A stretch of 20,012 nt of DNA from JBDTCS01 sp039923455 (lineage in GTDB: Bacteria > Bacteroidota > Ignavibacteria > Palsa-1295), in contig JBDTCS010000005.1 of the NCBI GenBank assembly GCA_039923455.1, positions 1 to 20,012 of the forward strand, in the 5' to 3' direction. Positions 7,116 through 14,877 of this stretch are shown piece by piece; the first letter of the stretch is position 1; each line of letters starts with the position of its first letter. The translations under genes and the position numbers were made by a program. The notes beneath the pieces were generated by a model, which had not been told where the DNA came from, did no database searches, and saw only the letters and a list, made by a program, of their open reading frames with translations.

Positions 7116-8024
7116 ATGTCATTTTCCCCATCGGATTTCGAATCGCTTCCATGTGACTTGTGTGGTGCTGACCTGACGGAGAAGCGTTATGAGAAGCGCG
7201 GCTTTTCGATCGTCGAGTGCAAAAAGTGCGGCATGATCTATACAAATCCGAGGCTTACGCTCCAAAAGATCGGCGAGCTGTATGACGCCGATTATTTTCA
7301 AGGGCACGGATTCGATAAGAGCGTCGACTATGTCAAAGACGTAAAAGATCACGACGCAAAGCAAGATGATTACACGCTTAACGATTGGGATCTCGATGCT
7401 GTAAATGATCTGCTAGCCGAGAATTCGAACACCGGCTCTCGCAGACTTTTGGAGATCGGTTGCGGAACAGGTGTGTTTCTCGACAAAGCGCGCAAGCATG
7501 GTTTTGATTGCGAAGGACTTGAGCTAAGTGCGTATGCAGCAGATTTTGTTCGCTCGATGGGAATACCGGTGCAGACAAAGTCGATCGAAGATGCGCAGTT
7601 TGCGCCTGGAACTTGGGATGTGATCGTGATGCGCGAAGTGATCGAGCATCTTCCGCATCCGCTCGAATCGCTTCGTACGATTCACTCGTGGCTCAAGCCC
7701 GGTGGTGTGCTTTTTATGGCGACCGGAAACTATGATTGCCCCGAGCGCAAGATCAAAGGCTCCGACTGGTTTTATTTTATGCCCGAAGGTCACCTCTACT
7801 ATTTTTCGAATCGGACGATGACCAAATATCTCCAAAAGGTCGGATTTAACAGAATAAACGTGACCAACCAAGGAGATATGTTTATGGAGAAACTACGGAA
7901 TCTCGGAATTCTAAAAAAAGGTGAGGCGAAACCTCGTAACCTTATCAAGCGACTGGTGTTCTTGAGTGTGCGGGGCGTCAATCATTTCGTCTCGAGTGGC
8001 ATGCGTGTGTACGCGGTCAAATAA
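7116..8024 (+). CDS. SAM-dependent methyltransferase with N-terminal zinc ribbon
   Basis: This 302-residue protein begins with a likely zinc ribbon: Cys13 and Cys16 (CDLC), Cys35 and Cys38 (CKKC). The class I Rossmann methyltransferase core follows: motif I LLEIGCGTGVFL (111-122), the acidic end of strand 2 in CEGLELS, the WDVIVMREVIEHLPHP block (167-182) and SWLKPGGVLFMATGN. Proteins of this layout are common in surface-polysaccharide, secondary-metabolite and lipid-modification loci, but nothing nearby fixes the substrate. ATG 7116 is 42 bases after rsmI, and the gene probably shares its transcript. The stop is only a few bases before the likely start of the secreted protease. Confidence 0.85.
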   Translation: MSFSPSDFESLPCDLCGADLTEKRYEKRGFSIVECKKCGMIYTNPRLTLQKIGELYDADYFQGHGFDKSVDYVKDVKDHDAKQDDYTLNDWDLDAVNDLLAENSNTGSRRLLEIGCGTGVFLDKARKHGFDCEGLELSAYAADFVRSMGIPVQTKSIEDAQFAPGTWDVIVMREVIEHLPHPLESLRTIHSWLKPGGVLFMATGNYDCPERKIKGSDWFYFMPEGHLYYFSNRTMTKYLQKVGFNRINVTNQGDMFMEKLRNLGILKKGEAKPRNLIKRLVFLSVRGVNHFVSSGMRVYAVK

Positions 8025-8031
8025 ATTATCG

Positions 8032-11000
8032 TTGGCGGTCAATAATTCTATTCGAAAAAGCATAGTGTTTACTCGTTCATTTATCGTTGCATTCTTACTC
8101 TCGGTTTGTTTGTGCGCAGAGTTATTTGCGCAGCAAGTGTTCGTGCCGGATAAATCAGTCCCGAATACGGTGCTCGTGCTGATCCGACCCTCAGCGATTC
8201 CGAACGTGCGTGATGCATTTCGCGATGGTGATTTGCGAGTGGAATCTCGCAGAGTCAATGCGCAGTCGATTGCACTCGAAGATGCAAACGTGATCGCGGA
8301 GAGTCTCGATCTCCCGGACGCAATGCATGCAGTGAAGCTAACTCCATTTTCCGCGCAACATAGCGTCGCCTTCGAAGAACTTCGTGAGCGAATGAATCCC
8401 GCTCTTTTCAAAGCTGCACGAGGCAGCGCAACAACGATTAAGAGCAACGACGCACTTGCTGATCTGCGCAAGGCAGAAGAAAAACTTTCGCGATGGTTCG
8501 TCTTGGAGTATTCCGGTGCGATCGATCCGAAACTTGCTGCACAGTGGCTGCGAAAATCTTTAGCGATCGAACTTACTGAGCCGAAGTTTGTGCGACAGAC
8601 GTGCTATCAACCAAACGACCGCTTGTTTCCGCAGCAATACGGACCTATCGTTATTCACGCACCCGAAGCATGGGATGTTGTGCGATGCGATTCGACTATG
8701 ATCGTCGCCGATGTCGATGATGGAACAGATTGGTCGCATGAAGATCTGAAAAATTCGATCTATATCAACAACGGCGAGACCGGACTGGACTCGAACGGAC
8801 TCGATAAACGCTCGAACGGAGTCGATGATGACGGTGATGGTTTCGTGGATGATTGGCATGGATGGGATTTCGGTGGAAGATTTGGAACGACGCCCGATAA
8901 CGATTCACGAGGCCAGGATAGCCACGGCACACACACCGCAGGTATTATGGCCGCGACCGGTGACAATAATCTCGGCATCACCGGCATTGCTTTTGGTGCA
9001 CGACTAATTCCTATCAAGTCGGGCAACGATGGTGGCTCGTTGGAATTTGCTTTCAATGGAATTATTTACGCAGCCGACATGGGCGCGAAGGTTGTTAACT
9101 GTTCTTGGGGTGGCACGAGTAGGTCTGCGCTCGAACAAGATGTGATTAATTACGCGTATGGGAAAGACCTTGCAGTCGTTGCTGCTGCTGGCAATCATAG
9201 CCACCTCGAATACTATTATCCAGCAAGCTACGATCATGTGCTTTCTGTCTCTGCTCTAAATTCCTCGGCGAATCTTGATCTGGACTATTCCAATTTTTCG
9301 ACACGCGTTTCGGTTTGCGCTCCAGGCACACAGATACTCAGCACTGTTCCGATCGATCGGTATCAAACGATTACCGGTACGAGTATGGCCTCGCCCCACG
9401 CGGCCGGTGCACTCGCGCTTGTTCGAACACGCTATCCAAAATTGTCAGCGGGTCAGGCGATGCAACAGCTTCGCGCAACCTGCGATTCTATTCCAGGGAA
9501 TCCGGAGCCGAAGTTATCGGGACGCGGGAGGGTAAATCTTTTTCGCGCAGTTACCGAGGAACAGAGCAGTCACTCTGCGCGTATCGAGTCAGTCGATGTA
9601 CTGGATGATAACGGTGACGGCATTCTTTCTCCGGGTGAAGGAGCGGGAATCGTGTTGCACGTAAAAAATTATCTTGCACCGGTTTCGCAGTTAAATGGTC
9701 GCATCGAGTTCGTCCTCGATTCCACACTTGCGACACAGATTACCTCGAATTCGAAAGTGATACCGTTCGGCAATGCCACGACGCTCGGCGAAGTGGAAAA
9801 TATACAAGCTGCATTTCGTGTGCGCGTTGGCGATAGTGTGCCGCCGAACACACAGGTGCTTGTACGCATTGTGTTCTACGATTCGACGGTAAATTATTTT
9901 GAAGATCTCGACTATTTTACGTTCACCGTGAATCCATCGTATCGAGATCTTGATCGGAATAATCTTACGATCACCTTTGATGGCAAGGGTGGTATCGGTT
10001 ACAACGATGCGCCCGATAACACGCAAGGCTCTGGTTTCAACTGGAGGAATTCACCGCCGCAGATTTTGCCGAGTGGTAAGAACATTCTTTTTGATGCCGG
10101 CTTGATGGTTGGTGAAGACACGGTGCATGTCGTGTCGTGTGCGCCGGGCACATCTTCTTCATCGAACGATAATGATTTTACACCGCTCATTCCCGTACTT
10201 AGCGCCACTCCGATCGATCGACCAAAGGCTGTGCAAGAACTTGTGATGCGATACAATGATAGTCTTGCCGATCCGACGAACCAAGTCGGCGTTACCGTCG
10301 ATGAGCAGAGTTACGCGTTTACGAAAGGACTTGCGGCAAATGCTGTCGTGATAAATTATGTGTTGCACAAACGGAAGACGGCATGGGGTGATCTTCCGAA
10401 GGATACGGTTAGTGCTGTAATTTTCGGAGATTGGGATATAGGACTTTCGGGGGCTCGCAACAAAGCGTATTTCAATTCTGATTCGACGATCGCTATACTC
10501 TCGCGACTGGATCCGAACTATCCCTATGTTGGATTTTCTGTTATCTCGCCGATACCTTCCGGGGCAGGATTGCAGTTCTATGCAACACGTAATGATGGCG
10601 CTGATGGCCCGGTCACGATTTATAACGGTGCGCTCTCGAGATATAGCAAGTGGATCATGATGAGCCAACCGAAGCATTCTTCCGGACCCGCAGATATATC
10701 TTCAGCATTCGGATTGAATAATTTAAGGCTTCGCAGTTCGGATTCGATCACGATGACAATCGTGATCGCTCTCGCGACCAACGAAACCGAACTCGCGCAA
10801 ACGATAAGCGCGACGAAGGCAGAGTATTTTGCCACGGGTGGAGTCTCGGTGCAGCCCCCGAGTTCGCTCGGAAATATTTCGATCTATCCGAATCCGACGC
10901 TTGGTTCGACAACGGCATCGTGGTCGTTTCCCGCTTCGAGCTTGCCCTCGATCGTTTCGCTGCGCGATGTGCTCGGTAGGTTGATCAATAGTGAGGTCGT

Positions 11001-11112
11001 TCGAGGCTCATCAACCACTGTACAAACCCAAAATCTGCCAGCCGGTGTATATCTCCTGGAGGTTCAGCAGGGGAGCGAACGTCTCCGGACTCAAATAGTA
11101 AAAGTGCAGTAA
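8032..11112 (+). CDS. Secreted subtilisin-like (S8) protease with T9SS sorting domain
   Basis: No ATG precedes the signal peptide. TTG 8032 (used here, 1026 residues), GTG 8065 and GTG 7966 (overlapping the gene before) are the candidates. A signal peptide core FIVAFLLSVCLCAELFAQ is followed by a long N-terminal part. The S8 domain has all catalytic residues, numbered from TTG 8032: Asp229 in VADVDDGTDWSHEDL, His298 in DSHGTHTAG, the oxyanion Asn388 in AAAGNHSH and Ser451 in TGTSMASPHAAG. An acidic insert rich in D, G and N (NGVDDDGDGFVDDWHGW) and an EF-hand-like loop (DDNGDGILSPGE) suggest calcium binding. The last 80 residues hold ISIYPNPTLGS, DVLGRLI, LPAGVYLLEV and IVKVQ, a type A T9SS sorting domain, so the protein is probably exported across the outer membrane. 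It likely degrades extracellular protein. Antisense frames inside it are shadows. Confidence 0.93.
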   Translation: MAVNNSIRKSIVFTRSFIVAFLLSVCLCAELFAQQVFVPDKSVPNTVLVLIRPSAIPNVRDAFRDGDLRVESRRVNAQSIALEDANVIAESLDLPDAMHAVKLTPFSAQHSVAFEELRERMNPALFKAARGSATTIKSNDALADLRKAEEKLSRWFVLEYSGAIDPKLAAQWLRKSLAIELTEPKFVRQTCYQPNDRLFPQQYGPIVIHAPEAWDVVRCDSTMIVADVDDGTDWSHEDLKNSIYINNGETGLDSNGLDKRSNGVDDDGDGFVDDWHGWDFGGRFGTTPDNDSRGQDSHGTHTAGIMAATGDNNLGITGIAFGARLIPIKSGNDGGSLEFAFNGIIYAADMGAKVVNCSWGGTSRSALEQDVINYAYGKDLAVVAAAGNHSHLEYYYPASYDHVLSVSALNSSANLDLDYSNFSTRVSVCAPGTQILSTVPIDRYQTITGTSMASPHAAGALALVRTRYPKLSAGQAMQQLRATCDSIPGNPEPKLSGRGRVNLFRAVTEEQSSHSARIESVDVLDDNGDGILSPGEGAGIVLHVKNYLAPVSQLNGRIEFVLDSTLATQITSNSKVIPFGNATTLGEVENIQAAFRVRVGDSVPPNTQVLVRIVFYDSTVNYFEDLDYFTFTVNPSYRDLDRNNLTITFDGKGGIGYNDAPDNTQGSGFNWRNSPPQILPSGKNILFDAGLMVGEDTVHVVSCAPGTSSSSNDNDFTPLIPVLSATPIDRPKAVQELVMRYNDSLADPTNQVGVTVDEQSYAFTKGLAANAVVINYVLHKRKTAWGDLPKDTVSAVIFGDWDIGLSGARNKAYFNSDSTIAILSRLDPNYPYVGFSVISPIPSGAGLQFYATRNDGADGPVTIYNGALSRYSKWIMMSQPKHSSGPADISSAFGLNNLRLRSSDSITMTIVIALATNETELAQTISATKAEYFATGGVSVQPPSSLGNISIYPNPTLGSTTASWSFPASSLPSIVSLRDVLGRLINSEVVRGSSTTVQTQNLPAGVYLLEVQQGSERLRTQIVKVQ

Positions 11113-11267
11113 GCGTAGCGGTCAGTATTTAATTATTGCAAAATAGGCCGAAACAGTTCATTCTGGCCGTTTCCACGCTTGGCTTAGCCCCCTGGATCCT
11201 CGAAACTCGTCCAATAATGCTTGCGGTGTGAAACTAATACATTCCTTTCTACGTCTATCGTCGCAAC

Positions 11268-11957
11268 ATGGAAACCCAAGACACCCAAACAGTTTCCGAG
11301 GAGTTCTCGGATGATGACGAAGCGATTAGCCCCGATCTTCCTGCCCGCATCATAGAAGTTGCCCAAGGCAAATTCTTTGCGCTCGGGTATGCTCGCGTTT
11401 CCATGAACGAGATCGCTCAAGAGCTTCACATCAGCAAAAAAACACTCTACCGCGAATTCCGAACGAAGGAAGATTTGCTTCGAGCGATCGTGCTACCGAT
11501 GATCCACATAGGTGCGGCCAAGAACGACGCGGTCTTACAAGATCAAAGCCTTCCGTATCACGAACGGCTTTCCTTCCTCATGGAATCGATGGGAAAGGTT
11601 GGAAGCAAATTTTCGGGAGTGTTGATGGAGGATGTGTACACGCAGGCACCGGAAGTTTGGCAGGACATTGAGCGCTTTCGAAAAAAGCGTGCATTAAAAC
11701 TCCAGGGACTCATACAGGAAGGGATCGATAAGAAATATTTGCGAGCCGATATTCCGGCAGAGCTGGCGGCCAGATTTTATGGCAGCGCAGTCGAAGCACT
11801 TATCACTCCGGCAGTACTCGCGGAGATGCCTTTTACAACGAAGGAAGCCTACGTTGGGTTGATCTCGATTCTTTTCGAAGGCCTCGCAAACGAAGAGACG
11901 CGAAAGGAACTCCAAGCAGATCGTGCAGCGATACGCGCAGCGAAAGGGACGAAGTGA
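11268..11957 (+). CDS. TetR/AcrR family transcriptional regulator
   Basis: This 229-residue protein has a TetR helix-turn-helix near residues 22-70: ARIIEVAQGKFFALGYARVS, then MNEIAQELHISKKTLYREF and RTKEDLLRAIV. The C-terminal half is helical and presumably binds a ligand. ATG 11268 is the only start that leaves a normal N-terminus; the first 20 residues are acidic and probably flexible. The gene is 92 bases upstream of the efflux adaptor gene and on the same strand, which is the usual layout for a local repressor of a drug or solvent pump whose repression is lifted by a pump substrate. The GTGAG motif overlapping its stop codon may be one of its sites. The ligand is unknown. Confidence 0.92.
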   Translation: METQDTQTVSEEFSDDDEAISPDLPARIIEVAQGKFFALGYARVSMNEIAQELHISKKTLYREFRTKEDLLRAIVLPMIHIGAAKNDAVLQDQSLPYHERLSFLMESMGKVGSKFSGVLMEDVYTQAPEVWQDIERFRKKRALKLQGLIQEGIDKKYLRADIPAELAARFYGSAVEALITPAVLAEMPFTTKEAYVGLISILFEGLANEETRKELQADRAAIRAAKGTK

Positions 11958-12010
11958 GACGCTAATTTATTGGCGAGCACTTTCCAAATAGTTTTGATCA
12001 GAACATACTC

Positions 12011-12050
12011 ACGAAGATCAACGTAACGAAGATCATAGTAACGAAGCACA
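12011..12050 (+). repeat. 15-bp tandem repeat just upstream of the adaptor gene
   Basis: ACGAAGATCAACGTA (12011), ACGAAGATCATAGTA (12026) and ACGAAGCACA (12041) are three successive 15-base units that run into the ATG at 12050. The array lies in the leader of the efflux operon and may be a regulator site or a simple duplication. Confidence 0.5.
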
Positions 12051-13201
12051 TGGCAGAGACAGCAACACCAACCGCCACACCGAACAATTCAGCCGCACCG
12101 AGTGCTGCTGTAACAAGCACTCCCGCGCAACATTCAGCGGCACCGAACGCCGCTGCACCAAACGCTGCTGCGCTAAACGTGCCTGCGCACGAGACTCAGA
12201 CAAAACCTACTGGAGACGCTGCGCAGCATAATGCAAAGCAACCCAAGAAAAAGAAAGAGGGTGGCATCCGCAGAATAATTATGCCGGTACTCTTTTTTGG
12301 CGTGCTCATCTTTGCCGCTAATTACGGCTATCACAAATATGTCTTCGGACAAAATCACGAAGAGACAGACGATGCGCAGGTCGATGGAAATATAGATCCC
12401 GTGTTGCCGCGCATTGCCGGTTATGTTACGGCAGTGTATGTCAATGACAATCAGCGAGTCAAAGACGGAGAGATGCTCGTGAAGCTCGATACCGCTGATC
12501 TGCTACTGAAAGTTAGTGCTGCACAAGCCGCATATCAAAATGCAGAGGCCGCAGTGAAAGTCGCCCAAGCGAATGTATTCACATCGCAAGTGAATGTTCG
12601 CAAAACGCATCTTGATCTTGAGCGCGATACTCGGTTGCTCGCAGCCGCCGCGATCACACAACAACAATACGATCTCACAAAAGCAAGTGCAGAAGCAGCC
12701 GACGCAATGCTTGCTGCGACAACAGATCAGATCACCGTTGCGCAATCAGTCGTTGGACAAAAGCATGTCGAGATCGAGCAAGCACAGCTGCAACTTTCGT
12801 ATACAACTATTCGCGCACCGTGGGGTGGACTCATCTCACGGAAGAGTGTGCAAGTCGGGCAGTTCGTGCAAGTTGGGCAACCACTGATGGCTGTGACGGA
12901 GAACGACAGCATTTGGGTAACCGCAAACTTCAAAGAGACGCAGGTTTCGGATATTAAGCCTGGGCAACCTGTCGATGTGCAGATCGATGCCTATCCCGAT
13001 GTCGTTTTTCATGGACGCGTGCAATCCTTTGCTGCCGCGACGGGTGCTCGCTTCTCGCTGTTGCCTCCGGATAATGCGACAGGCAATTTCGTAAAAGTTG
13101 TTCAGCGTGTGCCGGTGAAGATATTGCTCGAAAGCAAACCGAATCCGAATGCGCCACTGCGTCCGGGTATGAGCGTGAATGCTGTAGTCACTACAAAGTG
13201 A
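12050..13201 (+). CDS. HlyD/EmrA-type membrane fusion protein of an efflux pump
   Basis: This 383-residue periplasmic adaptor links an inner-membrane exporter to an outer-membrane channel. A single membrane segment lies near 76-92 (IIMPVLFFGVLIFAANY). It is followed by ETDDAQVDGNIDPVLPRIAG (about 105-124), VTAVYVNDNQRVKDGEMLVKLD (first half of the biotinyl-lipoyl domain), a coiled-coil region (about 150-240), the second lipoyl half (TIRAPWGGLISRKSVQVGQF) and a beta-barrel part (GQPVDVQIDAYPDVVFHGRV). The 70-residue cytoplasmic N-terminus is unusual: it is rich in Ala, Pro, Thr and Asn, contains a 15-bp tandem repeat and ends in KKKK. EmrA proteins have much shorter N-termini. The MFS gene follows 72 bases later. 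Confidence 0.93.
   Translation: MAETATPTATPNNSAAPSAAVTSTPAQHSAAPNAAAPNAAALNVPAHETQTKPTGDAAQHNAKQPKKKKEGGIRRIIMPVLFFGVLIFAANYGYHKYVFGQNHEETDDAQVDGNIDPVLPRIAGYVTAVYVNDNQRVKDGEMLVKLDTADLLLKVSAAQAAYQNAEAAVKVAQANVFTSQVNVRKTHLDLERDTRLLAAAAITQQQYDLTKASAEAADAMLAATTDQITVAQSVVGQKHVEIEQAQLQLSYTTIRAPWGGLISRKSVQVGQFVQVGQPLMAVTENDSIWVTANFKETQVSDIKPGQPVDVQIDAYPDVVFHGRVQSFAAATGARFSLLPPDNATGNFVKVVQRVPVKILLESKPNPNAPLRPGMSVNAVVTTK
12137..12181 (+). repeat. 15-bp repeat units inside the adaptor N-terminus
   Basis: Three imperfect 15-base units (GCGGCACCGAACGCC at 12137, GCTGCACCAAACGCT at 12152, GCTGCGCTAAACGTG at 12167) encode the repeat AAPNA/AAPNA/AALNV. They enlarge the low-complexity, probably disordered N-terminal tail of the membrane fusion protein. 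Confidence 0.6.
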
Positions 13202-13226
13202 GCAGCATATAAAGTGAGCAGCTTAC
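13195..13226 (+). repeat. 16-bp direct repeat and imperfect palindrome before the MFS gene
   Basis: AAAGTGAGCAGC occurs at 13195 and again at 13211, a period of 16 bases; the first copy contains the stop codon of the adaptor gene. The second copy continues into GTGAGCAGCTTAC (13214-13226), a near palindrome similar to the perfect one upstream of tolC, so it may be a regulator site. Confidence 0.45.
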
Positions 13227-13273
13227 ATACCCAATTCGAATAGTCCATAGCATAGCAACGCTTAGAATAAGCA

Positions 13274-14830
13274 ATGGCTGAGACCGGTTTTAGAAAATGG
13301 ATCATCGTAGTAACGGTTATCTCTGCGGCCGTTATTGAGTTGATCGATACGTCGATCGTGAATGTGGCACTCAATGATATGAGTGCTTCGCTTGGCGCAA
13401 CCATCGAAGATATCGCATGGGTCATTACGGCGTATGCGATTGCAAATGTTATCATTATTCCGATGACGAGTTTTCTTGCGGCGCTCTTTGGCCGAAGAAA
13501 TTATTACGTCGGCTCGATCATACTCTTTACACTCGCATCCTATTTCTGCGGTAACGCAACTTCGATCTGGGAGCTGGTTGCATTTCGGTTCATCCAAGGC
13601 ATTGGTGGCGGTGCGTTGCTCTCGACTTCGCAGTCGATTCTCTTTGATGCCTTTAGTTATGAGGAGCGTCCACTCGCTGCGGGAATCTTCAGTCTCGGTA
13701 TCGTGCTTGGCCCCACGATCGGACCTACGCTTGGAGGCTGGATCATCGATAACAATAGCTGGCAGTGGATCTTCTATGTGAACATCCCGATCGGCATCAT
13801 TGCCGCGTTGCTTTCGATTAAGTATGTATCGGAGCCGAAAGAAAAACGTAAAGTTGGTGCGATCGATTGGTTCGGAATATTCTTGCTGGTCGTTGGCATC
13901 GGCGCACTACAGATCGTGCTGGAGCGCGGACAAAGTGAAGATTGGTTTGATACGCCATACATTGTTGTGCTCTCCGTGATGGCTGCGCTTGCGATCGTAG
14001 GGTTCGTGTGGCACGAACTAACTACCGAACATCCGGTTGTCGATTTGCGTGTGCTTCGAAGTAGCACGCTCGCGATCTGCGCTGTACTTACGTTTATTCT
14101 CGGATTCGGATTATTCAGCTCGGTATTTCTCGTACCGGTTTTCGTGCAGCGGTTGCTCGGGTATACGGCTATGCAAACCGGATTATTGCTTTTGCCGGGG
14201 GCGCTGCTTGCTGCGATATGTCTACCCATTGTGGGACGAATAATGCAGAAGGGGTTTTCGCCGCAAATATTTATATTCATCGGCTTTGTACTGACTGCCA
14301 CGTTCACCTACATGCTTTCGTTCTCAAGCCTTGAGTCGGGTGTGGGCGATTTCTTTGTGCCGTTGCTCCTCAGAGGTCTTGGGCTCGCGTGCATATCGGT
14401 GCCGCTTACAACGCTTGCTATTTCGGGATTGCGTGGCAAGGATTTGCCGCAGGGCGTTGCACTGAATAACATGATGCGTCAGCTTGGTGGCTCGTTTGGT
14501 ATCGCGATTGTGAATACGTATTTGGCGCATCGTTATGCGGCGAATCGCTCAATGCTCATCAGTCATGTAACGCAATATGATTTTGCGACGCAGCAACGTG
14601 TGGGCGCTCTCACTTCGGGCCTTGTTGCAAAAGGGGTGCCACTTGCAACGGCACATCAACAAGCCCTTACTGTGCTCAATGGGCTCGTGAGCAGACAGAT
14701 GCTGATCAAGAGTTTTATCGATGTGTTCATTTTTGTCACGCTGTTCTTTGTGCTTTGTATTCCGCTTATCCTTATAGTACGAAGCGAGAAGCGCGCGTTG
14801 CCGGCAGGTGTTGCGCTGGATGCACACTGA
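13274..14830 (+). CDS. DHA2-family (EmrB/QacA-type) MFS multidrug exporter
   Basis: This 518-residue membrane protein has the length and pattern of 14-helix drug:H+ antiporters. Early features are VTVISAAVIELIDTSIVNVA (first helix with the conserved Asp), AYAIANVIIIPMTSFLAALF and GRRNYYVGSIILF. The antiporter motif C is in SLGIVLGPTIGPTLGGWIID, followed by NNSWQWIFYVNIPIGIIAA, both diagnostic of this family. Further helices run to LFFVLCIPLILIV near the end. It would pump a substrate from cytoplasm or inner membrane through the HlyD-type adaptor to the TolC-type channel next door. ATG 13274 is chosen because the first helix follows at once. The substrate is not predictable. Confidence 0.94.
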   Translation: MAETGFRKWIIVVTVISAAVIELIDTSIVNVALNDMSASLGATIEDIAWVITAYAIANVIIIPMTSFLAALFGRRNYYVGSIILFTLASYFCGNATSIWELVAFRFIQGIGGGALLSTSQSILFDAFSYEERPLAAGIFSLGIVLGPTIGPTLGGWIIDNNSWQWIFYVNIPIGIIAALLSIKYVSEPKEKRKVGAIDWFGIFLLVVGIGALQIVLERGQSEDWFDTPYIVVLSVMAALAIVGFVWHELTTEHPVVDLRVLRSSTLAICAVLTFILGFGLFSSVFLVPVFVQRLLGYTAMQTGLLLLPGALLAAICLPIVGRIMQKGFSPQIFIFIGFVLTATFTYMLSFSSLESGVGDFFVPLLLRGLGLACISVPLTTLAISGLRGKDLPQGVALNNMMRQLGGSFGIAIVNTYLAHRYAANRSMLISHVTQYDFATQQRVGALTSGLVAKGVPLATAHQQALTVLNGLVSRQMLIKSFIDVFIFVTLFFVLCIPLILIVRSEKRALPAGVALDAH

Positions 14831-14848
14831 GTTTGTATTTAATAGATA

Positions 14849-14865
14849 GAGTGAGTTGCTCACTC
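14849..14865. promoter_or_regulatory. 17-bp perfect palindrome just upstream of the tolC-type gene
   Basis: GAGTGAG-TTG-CTCACTC has 7-base arms and a three-base centre and ends 12 bases before ATG 14878. It has no T-run, so it is not a terminator. Its core GTGAG-N3-CTCAC resembles the sequence at 13214-13226 upstream of the MFS gene, which suggests a common binding site, perhaps for the TetR protein. It could also be an mRNA hairpin that limits translation. Confidence 0.45.
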
Positions 14866-14877
14866 GTACATAGATCT

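Noticed and set aside
11113..11267. Terminator after the subtilase gene
   Set aside because: The words GGCCGAAAC and GGCCGTTTC are near each other, but they do not form a stable stem and no T-run follows.
1737..13273. Shared GCTTAGAATAAGCA at 1737 and 13260
   Set aside because: A 14-base match between two places in 20 kb is close to what chance gives, and the two contexts have nothing else in common.
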